Origin: an uncultured Rhodospirillales bacterium
GTDB taxonomy: Bacteria > Pseudomonadota > Alphaproteobacteria > Acetobacterales > Acetobacteraceae
Direction of reading: 5' to 3'
Assembly (NCBI GenBank): GCA_903928895.1
Contig: CAIYSR010000139.1
Location: forward strand, 1-64,000
DNA: 64,000 nucleotides
Under the pieces are notes generated by a model that saw only the letters and a program-made list of their open reading frames with translations, was not told the DNA's origin and searched no databases. Each line of letters starts with the position of its first letter. Within the stretch, counting starts at the first letter, position 1. The translations under genes and the position numbers were made by a program. This document shows positions 63,599 through 64,000 of this stretch, piece by piece.

Positions 63599-64000
63599 TC
63601 TCCCTCAACCTTGAAATCGTCGTGGCCGATCTCGACGACGCCAATCCCCTCAAGCCTCTGCTCACCGCCGCGCTCAAGGCGGCCTATCGCGGCGGCGATC
63701 TCAACAGCCAGTTGCTCTCCTTCGCCCGCCGCCAGTCGTTGCGCCCGGTCTCGACCGACCTCGACAGTTTCCTTGCCCCGATCCAGGCCATGGCCGGCCG
63801 CGCGGTCGGCGAGCGCTACGCCATCGAATACACCCGCCACGGCGCGCTGCGGCCCTGCCGGATCGACCAGGCCAAGCTCGAGAGTGCCATGCTCAACCTG
63901 GTGGTCAATGCGCGCGACGCGATGCCGAACGGCGGCAGGATCCAGATCGAGACTGCGCTCGTGCCGGTCGATGCCACGACCCCAGGCGTACCGGACGGGG
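63484..64000 (+). CDS. Histidine kinase core of the same gene, downstream of a frameshift, runs off the window
   Basis: Frame 1 continues the kinase: DITDRLRAEQELRRAERLTV, the H-box GQLTGGIAHDFNNLLTVISL (phospho-acceptor His) and the N-box NLVVNARDAMPNGGRIQIET of the ATP-binding domain, open to the end of the window. Adding one base at about 63478 (restoring TV-HDIT) joins it to the sensor part. Later parts, such as the rest of the ATPase domain or a receiver, lie outside. Confidence 0.8.

Overview
The window is GC-rich bacterial chromosome, densely packed with short operons. Gene content points to an alphaproteobacterium: DUF2244 beside nth, ftsY-mtaB-dapF overlapping head to tail, rpmI-rplT-pheS-pheT in one block, and fabI-aroC-rnhB in one operon. 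The family Acetobacteraceae is my best guess, from overall style and the T-rich hairpin elements, but the sequence does not prove it.

Layout. 1-3.1 kb is damaged ground: the 3' end of an IS5-type transposase, a membrane-protein gene whose tail is broken by several frameshifts, an intact tandem GNAT acetyltransferase, and a second frameshifted hypothetical gene. 3.2-9.0 kb holds an O-antigen-ligase-like protein, an M55 peptidase, an AsnB-type amidotransferase and two glycosyltransferases (GT9, GT4), a likely surface-polysaccharide group. 9.0-13.5 kb is a sugar ABC uptake set (two permeases and a binding protein, no ATPase) divergent from a Gfo/Idh/MocA oxidoreductase. 13.7-17.8 kb has a secreted protein, RidA, an AlkZ-type DNA glycosylase and a PEP-CTERM protein behind a sigma-54 promoter. 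17.9-23.7 kb carries two alpha/beta hydrolases and a small catabolic operon (PhnD-like protein, TPP enzyme, class II aldolase). 23.8-28.3 kb is a complete LivFGMHJ-type transporter.

28.4-35 kb mixes repair genes (xth, nth), Ppx/GppA, a Nudix hydrolase, tRNA-Gln and an unusual repeat-rich protein. 35.2-43.8 kb is core metabolism and translation (ftsY, mtaB, dapF, rpmI, rplT, pheS, pheT). 43.8-48.3 kb has an MFS pump with a MarR regulator, lepA and gmhA. 48.3-49.3 kb holds an OmpR-type regulator with a degenerate receiver, driven by a second sigma-54 promoter. 49.3-56.7 kb is a long leftward operon (ABC exporter, tungstate-type tupBA, rnhB, fabI, aroC, two hypotheticals). 56.7-64 kb has a GT9, an epoxide-hydrolase-like protein, a canonical response regulator, an unknown protein and a large PAS/GAF histidine kinase that carries a frameshift and runs off the window.

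Most interesting are the regulatory and repeat sequences. The two sigma-54 promoters (PEP-CTERM gene and atypical regulator) each carry the same upstream box exactly 78 bp before the -24 element, which suggests a shared regulon. Three kinds of structured intergenic repeats recur or stand out: T-rich double hairpins with compensatory changes, a ~106-bp paired element, and a ~200-bp nested palindrome. No CRISPR array, rRNA operon, prophage or complete transposon was seen.
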